Source: AR12 sp036265915 (GTDB lineage: Bacteria > Methylomirabilota > Methylomirabilia > Rokubacteriales > CSP1-6). From it: a DNA stretch of 64,000 bases. Below the pieces are notes generated by a model. It did not search any database and had not been told where the DNA came from. It saw nothing but the letters and a program-made list of their open reading frames with translations. The translations under genes were made by a program, and so were the position numbers. The DNA lies in contig DATAOC010000095.1 of the NCBI GenBank assembly GCA_036265915.1, positions 46,891 to 110,890 on the forward strand, read 5' to 3'. This document shows, in pieces, positions 41,862 to 51,009 of the stretch (positions are counted from its first letter, which is position 1; each line of letters starts with the position of its first letter).

Positions 41862-43390
41862 TGCGGATCCGCGCCGCTCTCGCCGTCGTGGCGCTCGCAC
41901 TCGTCACGCTCGGGAGCGGGGCGCCCGCGGCCGCTGCGCCCGAGGGTACGCTGACCATCGGCCTTCACGTGACGCTCGTGTCGCGATGGCTCGATCCCGG
42001 CGAGACCGAGGCGCTCATCACGCCGTTCATGGTGCTCTACGCCTTGCACGACGCCCTCGTGAAGCCGATGCCCGGCGGGCTCAACACACCCGGGCTCGCG
42101 GAGTCGTGGACGGTGTCGAAGGACGGCACCGTGTACGAGTTCCTGCTCCGCAAGAACGCGCGCTTTCACAACGGCGACCCCGTCACCGCCGACGACGTGA
42201 AGTTCTCGTACGAGCGCTACACGGGCGGCGGCGGCAAGCTCCGGAAGGAGAAGATCAAGGACGTCCAGGTTGTCGCGCCGAACCGCGTCCGCTTCGTGCT
42301 GAAGGAGCCGTGGCCGGACTTCCTCGCATCCTACGGAACGTCGGCCACGGGCGCGGCCTGGATCGTCCCGAAGCGCTACGTCGAGCGCGTCGGCGACGAG
42401 GGCTTCAAGAAGGCGCCGATCGGCGCCGGACCGTACCGGTTCGTGTCGTTCACGGCGGGCGTGGAGCTGGTGGTGGAGGCGTTCGGCGACTACTGGCGCA
42501 AATCGCCGAGCGTCAAGCGTCTGGTGATGCGCAGCATTCCCGAGGAGACCACGCGGGCCGCCGCCGTCCGCACGGGCGAAGTGGACATCGCGTACCTGCT
42601 GAGCGCGCCGGTGGCCGACGAGCTGAGACGCGCGCCGGGCATGCGCATCGCGGCGCCGCTCGTGTACGGCATCTACTGGCTCGACTTCCTCGATCAGTGG
42701 GACAAGAAGTCGCCGTGGAGCGACCGGCGCGTTCGGCAGGCCGCGAGTCTCGTGATCGACCGGCCGGCGCTGAACCAGGCCGAGATGCTTGGACTCGGCC
42801 GTGTCACCGGCGCTTTCGTGCCGCCCACGTTCGACTTCTCGCTGGCCATCGAGCCGCCTGCCCTCGATCCGAAGCGCGCCCGCCAGCTGCTGGCGGAGGC
42901 CGGCTATCCGAACGGCTTCGACGCCGGTGATCTCACGCCGCTGCCGCCGTACACGGCGCTCGGGGAGGCGGTGGGCGGGTACCTGCAGGGCATCGGCATC
43001 CGGGCGCGGGTGCGGACGATGGAGCGGGCGGCCTTCCTCGGCGCCTGGCGCGAGAAGAAGCTGAAGGGGCTGCTGATCGGGGCGACCGGCGCCGCGGGCA
43101 ACGCCGCGGCCCGGCTGGAGCCGTTCTTCACCCGCAACGGGATCTACGCGTATGGCTTCCTGCCGGAGATCGACGAGATCTTCCAGCGGCAGGCCCGCGA
43201 GCAGGATCGCAAGACCCGCGAGGCGCTGCTGCACCAGATTCAACGTCTGGTGGCCGACCAGGCGCTCGTGGCGCCGATGTTCCAGCAGGCGTTCATCTGG
43301 GGTGTCGGTCCGCGCGTCGCCGAAGCGACGGCGGGGCTCATCGAAGGCTACCCGTACGCAGCGCCGTGCGAGGACCTGAAGCTCAGATAG
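41861..43390 (+). CDS. second peptide-type ABC solute-binding protein (family 5)
   Basis: The 509-residue protein has a Sec signal (MRIRAALAVVALALVTLGSG ... AAA) and SBP_bac_5 blocks: LAESWTVSKDGTVYEFLLRK, VTADDVKFSYERYTGGGGK, GAGPYRFVSFTAGVELV and SDRRVRQAASLVIDRPALN. It differs from the first binding protein in leader type (Sec rather than Tat), so the one permease pair may serve two ligands. It overlaps the propeller gene stop by one base. It ends 6 bp from the convergent PAP2-GT39 gene with no clear terminator between. Confidence 0.9.
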   Translation: MRIRAALAVVALALVTLGSGAPAAAAPEGTLTIGLHVTLVSRWLDPGETEALITPFMVLYALHDALVKPMPGGLNTPGLAESWTVSKDGTVYEFLLRKNARFHNGDPVTADDVKFSYERYTGGGGKLRKEKIKDVQVVAPNRVRFVLKEPWPDFLASYGTSATGAAWIVPKRYVERVGDEGFKKAPIGAGPYRFVSFTAGVELVVEAFGDYWRKSPSVKRLVMRSIPEETTRAAAVRTGEVDIAYLLSAPVADELRRAPGMRIAAPLVYGIYWLDFLDQWDKKSPWSDRRVRQAASLVIDRPALNQAEMLGLGRVTGAFVPPTFDFSLAIEPPALDPKRARQLLAEAGYPNGFDAGDLTPLPPYTALGEAVGGYLQGIGIRARVRTMERAAFLGAWREKKLKGLLIGATGAAGNAAARLEPFFTRNGIYAYGFLPEIDEIFQRQAREQDRKTREALLHQIQRLVADQALVAPMFQQAFIWGVGPRVAEATAGLIEGYPYAAPCEDLKLR

Positions 43391-43396
43391 CCGTGC

Positions 43397-46120
43397 TTAC
43401 GCGCTCGCGCGATACAGCCGGTGCCAGGTGATGAGAGCGACGCCGATCAGTGCGGCAATTGTCCATATGGGGTCGGCCTTTACAGACTCGCCCCTCAGAA
43501 TGTCATCGAGCACGTCGAGCGGCAGCGCCAGCACGAGGAGCGCGCCGGCCAGAAGCTGTGGTGCGGCCGGCGACGCGGGCCGACGCCAGCGGACATAGCC
43601 GCGCGCCGCGGCTGCCAGCACGCCGCCGACGAAGATCAGCGCGTGCGCGGGGAAGCTCGCGAGCGCGACGATGCTGGTCGCCTCCATCGCGAACACCACG
43701 CCTGTCCCTGCGCCGTGCCGGACGGCGACGGTCCTGCCGACCAGGGCGGCGAGGGCGACCATGACGCAGAGCACCTCCAGCGCGATGTGCCGCGAGGCTG
43801 CGGAGTCGCCGTCACCGGCGCGGTCGGCCGACGCGGGCGGCACCGAGCGCATCGCGACCCCGGCCGGTGACGCGGCGAGGTGTCCGATGACGACCGGCCG
43901 ACGCGCGAGCGTCGTCGTGGCGGCGACCGCGACGTCGGCGCCCTCGCGCGCGAGGAGACGCGCGTCCGCGACGACCAGCAATCCCGCCTGCGCTCCGTGG
44001 CCGGCCGGCGACAGCTCCGCCACGCGCTCGCCGAGGTAGAACGCGATCGGCAGCGTGGGAATGCCGAGCGCGGCCACTGGCTCGTGCGGCCCCCGCACGG
44101 CGGCAGTCAGGCGTGTGAGCGCTGCGTAGTTCTGGTCGGCGTTCCGGCGCGCCTGCTCGACGTGGTTCACGCCGATGACGAGCACCGCGGCGGCCACGAC
44201 CGCGACCGGCACGGCGCGCCCCGCATGGCGCTGCCGAAGCCCGAGCTCCATCGCGGTCACGAAGGCAAGGCCCGCGACGACGATCGAGGCGGACTGCCAT
44301 GCCGAGGCGGCCACGACGTCCCACGCTTCGCGCCAGTCATGACCGTGACTGGCCGACCATACGACGGCCACCGCGGCTGCGGTGGCGGCGAGGGCGGCGC
44401 TGAAGCGAAGCGGCCACACCGTCACCGCGCGACGCTGCACGGCGGCGGCCGCGAGCCACCAGCCCAGGAGCAGCGACAGCGGTGGCACGAGCGGCAGGTA
44501 GTAGCGCAGCCGCTGCTGCTGCGACACGCACACCATGGCGAACACGACGACGGCCCAGACGAGCACGAGGACGACCGCATCACGCTCGGCGCCGCGACCT
44601 CGCCGCACACGCCAGGCGTCGACGAGCATGAACGGCGCGACCCACACCCACGGGAACACCACGCTCGCGACGTGCTGCAGCGGGGTGACCAGCATGAGGA
44701 TCGACGGTTGGCGCGGGACGTACCACAGCACGTAGTCGACGATGAGCGTGTCATGGACCGTGCCCGCCGCCTGGCTCGCGGCCGCCATCCCCCACGGGGC
44801 GAGCAGCACGGTGAGGAGGAGCGCGCCGCGTCCGAGAGAGAGCCACCCCATCGGCTGGGCGTGACGTCGGGCCGCGGCATAGACGATCGCCGCGCCGAGC
44901 GGCATGAGCCCGGGGGGACCCTTGGCCCAGCAGGCGGCGGCGACGGCGGCGTAGAAGCCGACCCACGCGAGGCCGTCGGCGCGCCGGCGCATTCGCGCCA
45001 GCGCCCAGAAGCTCAGCGTGACGAACGCGGTCAGCATCATGTCGGGCATGGCCAGCCGGGCGTGGAGGAACAGCCCCTGGCTGGTGGCCGCGATGGCGGC
45101 GGCGTACCGACCCGTCGCCGGGTTCCACAGCTCGCGGCCGAGCCGATAGACGACGAATACCGTCAGCAGTCCCGCCAGCACGGACGGCACGACCGCGGTC
45201 AGATCCGTCACACGGCCGACGCGCCACGACGCGGCCGCGATGCACCAGGCGAGCAGCGGCGGCTTGTTCACGTATGCGCTGCCGTTGAGCGAGGGCACCA
45301 GCCAATCGCCCCCGCTGAGCAGATGCTGCGCCATCACTGGAAACCGGGCCTCGTCGTTGGTGGCGATGATGCGCGTGCCGACGTCGACGAGCGAGAGCAT
45401 GGCGACGCCGGCAACGAGCAGCCACTCCGGCGCCACACGCCAGCGCCGAGCGTGCACAGGCGCGCGCGCCGGCGCGGGGGCGTCGGTCTCCTCGGTGCGC
45501 GCGCACAGCCACGTGCCGAGCTGCAGCAGCGAGACGATGAGAAACGCCAGCCCGGCGGCGATACCGCCGAGGACGTCGGACAGCCAGTGCGAGTTCAAGT
45601 ACATCCGGCTGAGGCCGATGCCAAGCACGGCCACGATGCCCGCCCCGGTCGCGATGCGCGCAAGGGCGTCGCCCCGGCGCGCGCGCCACAAGACGTACAG
45701 CACGAGTCCGAAGCAGACGATGGTCGCGATGACATGGCCGCTCGGGAACCCGTATCCGACCGCCTTCGGACGCGGCCGGTTCACGAGCCACTTGGACAGG
45801 CCCTCCAGCGCGACGGCACCGAGCGTGAGGGCGGAGATCAGCACCGGATAGCGGTAGCGGCGGCGCCACAGCACCATCGCGAGCGCGATGTTGCAGGGAA
45901 CGAGCACGGTGCCGGAGCCCAGCGTGGAGAATGCGCGCATGGGGCCGTCCAGAGCGGGCGAGCGCCACGCGCGAAGCGTCGCCTGCGCGGTGCGGTCGAC
46001 GTCGAAGACCGTCCGGTCTGCGGCGTTGTGCGCGAGGATCGCGAAGGCAACGGCGAGGAGAATCGCGGTCAGGCCGGCCGCCACCCGCCGGGCACGATCG
46101 GGACGCTGAATACGCGTCAT
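43397..46120 (-). CDS. PAP2 phosphatase - GT39/ArnT-like glycosyltransferase fusion
   Basis: The 907-residue membrane protein has two parts. Residues 1-210 are a PAP2 lipid phosphatase with all three motifs: KWLVNRPRP near 110, FPSGH near 125 and SRMYLNSHWLSDVLGG near 170-185. From about 235 it becomes a GT39-type transferase: TNDEARFPVMAQHLLSGGDW, VNKPPLLAW and ARLAMPDMML, with many helices to the end. PAP2 enzymes remove phosphate from polyprenyl pyrophosphates; GT39 enzymes take sugars from polyprenyl phosphate, as in lipid A modification by ArnT. The fusion could couple carrier recycling to glycan transfer. The C-terminal 120 residues add four more helices. Confidence 0.85.
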   Translation of the reverse strand: MTRIQRPDRARRVAAGLTAILLAVAFAILAHNAADRTVFDVDRTAQATLRAWRSPALDGPMRAFSTLGSGTVLVPCNIALAMVLWRRRYRYPVLISALTLGAVALEGLSKWLVNRPRPKAVGYGFPSGHVIATIVCFGLVLYVLWRARRGDALARIATGAGIVAVLGIGLSRMYLNSHWLSDVLGGIAAGLAFLIVSLLQLGTWLCARTEETDAPAPARAPVHARRWRVAPEWLLVAGVAMLSLVDVGTRIIATNDEARFPVMAQHLLSGGDWLVPSLNGSAYVNKPPLLAWCIAAASWRVGRVTDLTAVVPSVLAGLLTVFVVYRLGRELWNPATGRYAAAIAATSQGLFLHARLAMPDMMLTAFVTLSFWALARMRRRADGLAWVGFYAAVAAACWAKGPPGLMPLGAAIVYAAARRHAQPMGWLSLGRGALLLTVLLAPWGMAAASQAAGTVHDTLIVDYVLWYVPRQPSILMLVTPLQHVASVVFPWVWVAPFMLVDAWRVRRGRGAERDAVVLVLVWAVVVFAMVCVSQQQRLRYYLPLVPPLSLLLGWWLAAAAVQRRAVTVWPLRFSAALAATAAAVAVVWSASHGHDWREAWDVVAASAWQSASIVVAGLAFVTAMELGLRQRHAGRAVPVAVVAAAVLVIGVNHVEQARRNADQNYAALTRLTAAVRGPHEPVAALGIPTLPIAFYLGERVAELSPAGHGAQAGLLVVADARLLAREGADVAVAATTTLARRPVVIGHLAASPAGVAMRSVPPASADRAGDGDSAASRHIALEVLCVMVALAALVGRTVAVRHGAGTGVVFAMEATSIVALASFPAHALIFVGGVLAAAARGYVRWRRPASPAAPQLLAGALLVLALPLDVLDDILRGESVKADPIWTIAALIGVALITWHRLYRASA

Positions 46121-46169
46121 CCGCGATCGAGCATACGGGCCCCGGGCCTACGTCGGCAACATCAACGTA

Positions 46170-47105
46170 CTACCGATCGAAGCCGAGCTTTGAGAGCACG
46201 CCGCGGACACGTTCGTAGCCCGTTCGGAAATTGCCGACCTCCCGGTTGACGCCGTCACGGAACTCTTGCACCTCGCCCTTGAACCATCCGACCACCCGAT
46301 CGCGGGCGCGCGGCGGTGAGGCGGGCGCGCCCGCGTCCGGCGCCGGCGACGGCGGCGCCGCCGTCGCCGCGGCAACGGCCGGGGCTGGCGGCGGTGGCGG
46401 TGCGTCCGCCTCGCGCGGCGCGGCGGCGATGGCGGGCGGCGGCGGGGCGTCTGGCGGCGCGGCGGTGATGGCCGCCGGTGGTGGCGGTGCCTCCGGCTCG
46501 CGCGCCGCGGCGGCGACGTCCGGCGGTGGCGGTGGCTGGACGACCGGCCGGGCGAGGTTGGCGTCTGCTGAGGCGTTCTGCTCATCGAGCGCGGTCGAGC
46601 TTCGCGGGGACGCCGGCGTACGCTTCTCGGCGAGCGGCGCGGGCGCTTCGGAAGCCGCCGTCGCCGGCGGTCGAGCGATCACCGTCTCGGGCGGCGAGGC
46701 CGCGTCCGGAGACGAGGCGAGCGGCGCCGGCGGTCGAGCGGCTCGTGGCCGACGCGGCGTCGTGGGAGGCTCGGCTCGACGCGCCGGCGCCGCAGGCGCC
46801 GCAGGCGACACCGCCGGGCTCGCTGGCGGCACCGCGGACGTCGCCGGAGGCGGCGGAGCGGGTGTTTGAGGCGGAGCGATCGGTGCCGCAGGGGCGGTGG
46901 GTCCCGGCACGCGAGCGACGGCGACCGTCCGTCGCGCCTCCCGCGGACCATGCGAAAGCCAGGCGGTGAGACTCCACGCCACGACTGCCGCCGTGACGCC
47001 CAGGGCAACTGGACCGATCACCCGCCGTCGCCGTCTGGCTCGTGCCCGATCATGGGCGCGGCGCCATTCGAGGTACTGCTCGAGCCGTTCGCGATCGTCG
47101 ATCAT
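46170..47105 (-). CDS. Pro/Ala-rich single-pass membrane protein
   Basis: The 311-residue protein has a basic N-terminus (DRARARRRRRV), one membrane helix (IGPVALGVTAAVVAWSLTAW, residues about 29-50), then roughly 200 residues of Pro/Ala repeats such as EAPPPPAAITAAPPDAPPPP, and a short helical end (WFKGEVQEFRDGVNREVGNF). The topology, with a stiff proline-rich periplasmic rod, resembles TonB-type or wall-spanning linkers, but no TonB box or domain is seen. Composition is repetitive and the frame on the other strand is only its Gly/Ala shadow. It lies between the GT39 fusion and the Liv operon. Confidence 0.65.
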   Translation of the reverse strand: MIDDRERLEQYLEWRRAHDRARARRRRRVIGPVALGVTAAVVAWSLTAWLSHGPREARRTVAVARVPGPTAPAAPIAPPQTPAPPPPATSAVPPASPAVSPAAPAAPARRAEPPTTPRRPRAARPPAPLASSPDAASPPETVIARPPATAASEAPAPLAEKRTPASPRSSTALDEQNASADANLARPVVQPPPPPDVAAAAREPEAPPPPAAITAAPPDAPPPPAIAAAPREADAPPPPPAPAVAAATAAPPSPAPDAGAPASPPRARDRVVGWFKGEVQEFRDGVNREVGNFRTGYERVRGVLSKLGFDR

Positions 47106-47233
47106 CCTCCACCCCCTCGGTTAGGACGCGGCACGGCGCCTGCCTCTTCGCTCAGGGCGCCGTTGTCGACTTCACATTCGGGACCGGAGGAGGGCGCGCG
47201 ACCCGCCGACCGGGCGGCGGGTCGCGCGCGAGG

Positions 47234-48406
47234 TCAGAACGTCAGGGGATCGGTGACGCGGATCCAGCGGCCGCCCTTGACCACGGCGAGGAACGACGAG
47301 TTGGCGCCCTGGTGCTTGTCGGACGCGAAGTTCACCTCGGGGCCGTTGAAGATGTCGTGGTAACCGCGGATCGATTCCATGCCCTTCACGAAGCTGTTCA
47401 GGTTCAGGTCGGCGCCGGTCTTTTCCAGGCCGAGGGCGGTGAGATCGGCCGCCACGTGGCCGTACACCGCGCCGATGTTCGGATCGGCCTTGTAGCGTTC
47501 CTTGTAGCGATCGAACCACGCCTGCGCGGCCGGCGACAGATGATCGCGGTACGGCATGTCGGTCAGGCCCATCGCGTACAAACCCTCGGTGACACCGCCC
47601 TGCGCCGCGGCCACGAACAGGTCGTAGGCGGCGGCCGAGCCGAGGAAGTCCACGTCGGTCCAGCCGATCTTGCGCGCGGTCGCGTACGGCACGATCGAGT
47701 CGCGGACGATCGTGCCCAGGGCCACCAGGTCGCATCCGGCCGCCTTGAGCCGCGTGATCTGCGCGGTGAAGTCCTGGTCGGTCGGCTTGTGGGTGGTCGT
47801 CTCGACGATCTTCAGCTTCAGCTTGTCGGCCTGAAGCTGCACGCCGTCGAGGACCTCCTTGCCGAAGTCGGTGTCCTGGTACATCGCGCACAGCGCCTTC
47901 TTGCCCTTCTTGGTCACGAAGTACTGGATACCGGCGCGGATCTGGTCGACGTAGGAGGCGGCGCCGTAGAACTTCAGGCGGTGGAACGGCTCGTACATCG
48001 AGCGGGCGGCCGAGAGGGGGAAGAGGTTGGGCACGCCGGCGTCCAGCTGGTCCTTGAAGAGGGCGTTGTTCATCGGCGTCCCGAGCGGGGCCACCATCGC
48101 GAAGATGCGGTCGCGGTTGATCAGCTTGGCGCCGGCCTGCACCGCGCGCGGCACCTGGTACTGCGTGTCCTCCACGACGAGCCGGATCTTGCGGCCGTGG
48201 ATGCCGCCCTTCTCGTTGGCCTCGTCGAACCGCATCTTCACCGCGTTCGACGACGACACCCCGTAGGTGGCGGCCGGGCCGGACAGGTCCGTGTGCATGC
48301 CGAGCACGATCTCGGTCTTCGTCACGCCGCGCTCGGTCTGGGCCACGGCGACGCCGGTCAGCGCCACCGCCGCCAGCGCCAGCGCGGCTGTCAGAGGCTT
48401 TCTCAT
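47234..48406 (-). CDS. branched-chain amino-acid-type ABC solute-binding protein (LivK-like)
   Basis: ATG 48406 starts a 390-residue protein with a signal peptide (MRKPLTAALALAAVALTGVA) and the periplasmic binding type 1 fold of Liv proteins: VLGMHTDLSGPAATYGV, GGIHGRKIRLVVEDTQYQVP, LCAMYQDTDFGKEVLDG and DFTAQITRLKAAGCDLV. It is the last gene of the 53802-47234 operon and overlaps the CoA ligase stop (ATGA). Ligands of such proteins include branched amino acids, amides and aromatic acids; the ligase next door favours a carboxylic acid. Confidence 0.92.
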   Translation of the reverse strand: MRKPLTAALALAAVALTGVAVAQTERGVTKTEIVLGMHTDLSGPAATYGVSSSNAVKMRFDEANEKGGIHGRKIRLVVEDTQYQVPRAVQAGAKLINRDRIFAMVAPLGTPMNNALFKDQLDAGVPNLFPLSAARSMYEPFHRLKFYGAASYVDQIRAGIQYFVTKKGKKALCAMYQDTDFGKEVLDGVQLQADKLKLKIVETTTHKPTDQDFTAQITRLKAAGCDLVALGTIVRDSIVPYATARKIGWTDVDFLGSAAAYDLFVAAAQGGVTEGLYAMGLTDMPYRDHLSPAAQAWFDRYKERYKADPNIGAVYGHVAADLTALGLEKTGADLNLNSFVKGMESIRGYHDIFNGPEVNFASDKHQGANSSFLAVVKGGRWIRVTDPLTF

Positions 48407-50238
48407 CGCTCGCTCCTTTCGTCGTACATGCCGTCGATGACATCCTTGTATTTGCGATTGACGAACGTCCGCTTCAGCTTCATCGTGGGCGTCAGCTCCT
48501 CGTCCTCCGCCGTCAGCAGCTCCTCGATGAGCCGGAACTTCTTGATCGTCTCCACCCGCGCGAACTGCTTGTTGACGCGCTCGATCTCGCCCCAGATGAG
48601 GTCCTGGACTTCCCGGGCGCGGCACAGCGAGGCGAAATTGGTGAAGGGCACGCTGCGCTCCTGCGCGAACTGCGCCACCGTCTCGTGGTCGATCATGACC
48701 AGGCACGAGAGGAACTTCCGCTGATCGCCGATGACCACCGCGTCGGAGATGAACGGCGAGAACTTCAGCTGGTTCTCGATCTCGGAGGGCGTGACGTTCT
48801 TGCCGCCGGCGGTGATGATGATGTCCTTCATGCGGTCGGTGATGGTCAGGAAGCCGTCGGCATCGAGGTGCCCGACGTCACCCGTGTGCAGCCAGCCGTC
48901 GACGATCGTCTGCGCGGTGCGCTCGGGATTCTTGTAGTACCCGAGGAAGACGTGGGGGCCCTTGAGGAGGATCTCGCCGTGCGGCGAGATGCGCACCTCG
49001 GTGTCGGGCCGGGCCACCCCCACGGTGCCGAGCTTGATGCGGTCGCGCGGCATGGCCGTGGCCAGCCCGCAGTTCTCCGTCTGCCCGTAGACCTCGCGCA
49101 TGTCGATGCCGAGGGCCATGTACCACTTGATGAGGTCGGGAGCGATGGGGGCCGCGCCCGTGGCGGCGCCGCGCGCGCGGTGCAGCCCGATCGAGCGCTT
49201 GATGTTGTCGAGCACGAGGAGGTCGGCCAGGCGATAGAGGGCGCGCAGCCCGCGCGACGGCCGGCGACCGGCCAGGCGGCAGTCGGCCACCCGCATGCCG
49301 ACCGCCAGCGCCCACTGGTAGGCGAGCCCGCCCAGCCGCGTGGCGTCGCGCATGCGGAGCGCCACGCCGGAATAGAACTTCTCCCAGATCCGCGGCACCG
49401 CGAAGAACACGGCGGGTGCCACCTCGCGAATGTTGTCGGGCACGGTGTCGATGGACTCCGCGAAGTTCACCGTCGCGCCCGTGCGCAGCGGGTAGAAGAC
49501 GGTGAACGTGCGCTCCGCGATGTGCGAGAGCGGCAGGAACGACAGCTGCTGGTCGCCGGCACGCGGCTCGGCGATGAAGTCCGCGTAGCCGAGCTGGAAC
49601 AGGATGTTGCGGTGGCTCAGCATGGCGCCCTTGGGCGGGCCGGTGGTGCCCGACGTGTAGACGAGGATCGCGAGGTCCTCCGGGCGGGCGAGGTCGACGA
49701 GGGCGTCCCAGGCGGCGGGATGCTCGGCGTCGTAACGGGCGCCGATCTCCTGGAGCTCTGCGAACGAGATGACCTGCTCGTCCTTGAAGCCGTGAAGATC
49801 CTCGACGTCGAACACGATGATCTTCACGAGACCGGGACAGCGCGCGCGCACGTCGAGAATCTTGTCGAGCTGCTCGTCGTCGCCGGCGAAGAAGAAGCGC
49901 GTGCCGCTGTCGTTGACGATGTACTCGACCTGGCGGGGCGAGTCCGTGGTGTAGATGCCGTTCGTCACGCCGCCCGCGGACATGGTGCCGAGGTCGGCGT
50001 AGAGCCAGTCGGGCCCGTTCTCGGCCAGCACCGAGACGACGTCGCGCGGACGCAGCCCCAGCGCCACCAGCCCGAGGCCGGCGTGCCGGACACGCTCGCC
50101 GTACTGCCGCCACGTGATCGAGCGCCACACGCCGAGCTGCTTGTCACGCAGGGCGACCGCGGCGCCGCGCTGGGCCACCACGTGCCGGAACAGTCGCGGC
50201 AGCGTGTCCTGACCGTGGATGGTGGCGGCGCCGGTCAT
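48403..50238 (-). CDS. long-chain acyl-CoA synthetase (FadD-like) inside a Liv operon
   Basis: The 611-residue ANL ligase shows LVYTSGTTGPPKGAMLSH (canonical P-loop), REVYGQTENCGLATAM, LHTGDVGHLDADGFLTIT and TAGGKNVTPSEIEN, the long-chain acyl-CoA synthetase pattern. It activates a carboxylate to its CoA ester in the cytoplasm. ATG 50238 overlaps the LivF-like stop and its own stop overlaps the LivK-like start, so it is made with the importer. Operons of this type are known for uptake and activation of aromatic or fatty acids, which suggests the importer carries such a substrate. Confidence 0.92.
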   Translation of the reverse strand: MTGAATIHGQDTLPRLFRHVVAQRGAAVALRDKQLGVWRSITWRQYGERVRHAGLGLVALGLRPRDVVSVLAENGPDWLYADLGTMSAGGVTNGIYTTDSPRQVEYIVNDSGTRFFFAGDDEQLDKILDVRARCPGLVKIIVFDVEDLHGFKDEQVISFAELQEIGARYDAEHPAAWDALVDLARPEDLAILVYTSGTTGPPKGAMLSHRNILFQLGYADFIAEPRAGDQQLSFLPLSHIAERTFTVFYPLRTGATVNFAESIDTVPDNIREVAPAVFFAVPRIWEKFYSGVALRMRDATRLGGLAYQWALAVGMRVADCRLAGRRPSRGLRALYRLADLLVLDNIKRSIGLHRARGAATGAAPIAPDLIKWYMALGIDMREVYGQTENCGLATAMPRDRIKLGTVGVARPDTEVRISPHGEILLKGPHVFLGYYKNPERTAQTIVDGWLHTGDVGHLDADGFLTITDRMKDIIITAGGKNVTPSEIENQLKFSPFISDAVVIGDQRKFLSCLVMIDHETVAQFAQERSVPFTNFASLCRAREVQDLIWGEIERVNKQFARVETIKKFRLIEELLTAEDEELTPTMKLKRTFVNRKYKDVIDGMYDERSER

Positions 50239-51008
50239 CGCCACGTCTTCTTGCGCTTCCAGCGTCGGGTGCCGCGCACGCTGTGCTCTTTCATGCCGAG
50301 ATAGAACTCCTTGATGTCTTCCTTCTCGAGGAGCCGCGCGCAGGTATCTTCCATCACGATGCGTCCCACTTCCAGGACGTAGCCGTAGTGCGCGATGTGC
50401 AGCGCCATGTTGGCGTTCTGCTCCACCAGCAGCACGGTCACGCCGCGCTCGCGGTTGATGCGCACGATGATGTCGAAGATCTCCTTCACGAGCCGGGGAG
50501 CGAGCCCGAGCGAGGGCTCGTCCAGCAGCATCATCTTCGGCCGCGCCATGAGCGCCCGGCTGATGGCCAGCATCTGCTGCTCCCCGCCGGAGAGCGAGCC
50601 GGCGCGCTGCTGCGCGCGCGAGGCCAGCACCGGGAAGTACCCATACACGCTCTCGAGGTCCTCCGCGATGCCGGTCGCGTCCGAGCGCATGAAGGCGCCC
50701 ATCCGCAGATTCTCGGCCACGGTGAGGAACGGGAAGATCTCGCGACCCTCGGGGACGTGGCTCAGGCCCAGGCGGGCGACGCGGTCGGGATCGAGCCCCT
50801 GGATGTCGCGACCCTCGAAGGTCACCGTGCCCTTCTGCGGATCCATGACGCCGGAGACCGTCTTGAGGACCGTCGTCTTCCCGGCGCCGTTGGCGCCGAG
50901 AATGGTGACGATCGCCCCGCGCGGCACGTCGAAGCTCACGCCGCGGATGGCCATGATCGGCCCGTAGTAGGTCTCGACGTTGCGCACCCGCAGGAGGTCG
51001 TCGGCCAC
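50235..51008 (-). CDS. livF: ABC transporter ATPase (LivF-like)
   Basis: The 257-residue ATPase has Walker A LGANGAGKTT, the Q-loop region HVPEGREIFPFLTVAENLRMG, signature GSLSGGEQQ, Walker B MMLLDEPSLGLAP and the switch VLLVEQN. These are diagnostic of LivF, one of the two ATPases of the branched-chain amino-acid transporter family. It is 1 bp away from the livG stop on the same strand and overlaps the CoA ligase gene by 4 bases. A basic tail (RRWKRKKTWR) is longer than usual for LivF. Confidence 0.94.
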   Translation of the reverse strand: MADDLLRVRNVETYYGPIMAIRGVSFDVPRGAIVTILGANGAGKTTVLKTVSGVMDPQKGTVTFEGRDIQGLDPDRVARLGLSHVPEGREIFPFLTVAENLRMGAFMRSDATGIAEDLESVYGYFPVLASRAQQRAGSLSGGEQQMLAISRALMARPKMMLLDEPSLGLAPRLVKEIFDIIVRINRERGVTVLLVEQNANMALHIAHYGYVLEVGRIVMEDTCARLLEKEDIKEFYLGMKEHSVRGTRRWKRKKTWR

Positions 51009-51009
51009 G

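Noticed and set aside
43880..46249. 789-codon plus-strand frame rich in Arg, His and Glu
   Set aside because: Antisense to the PAP2-GT39 gene; composition typical of a reversed GC-rich coding strand and no family motif.
46231..46869. Gly/Ala-rich plus-strand frame
   Set aside because: Mirror of the Pro/Ala repeats of the minus-strand protein; the minus frame has a membrane helix and ordered ends.
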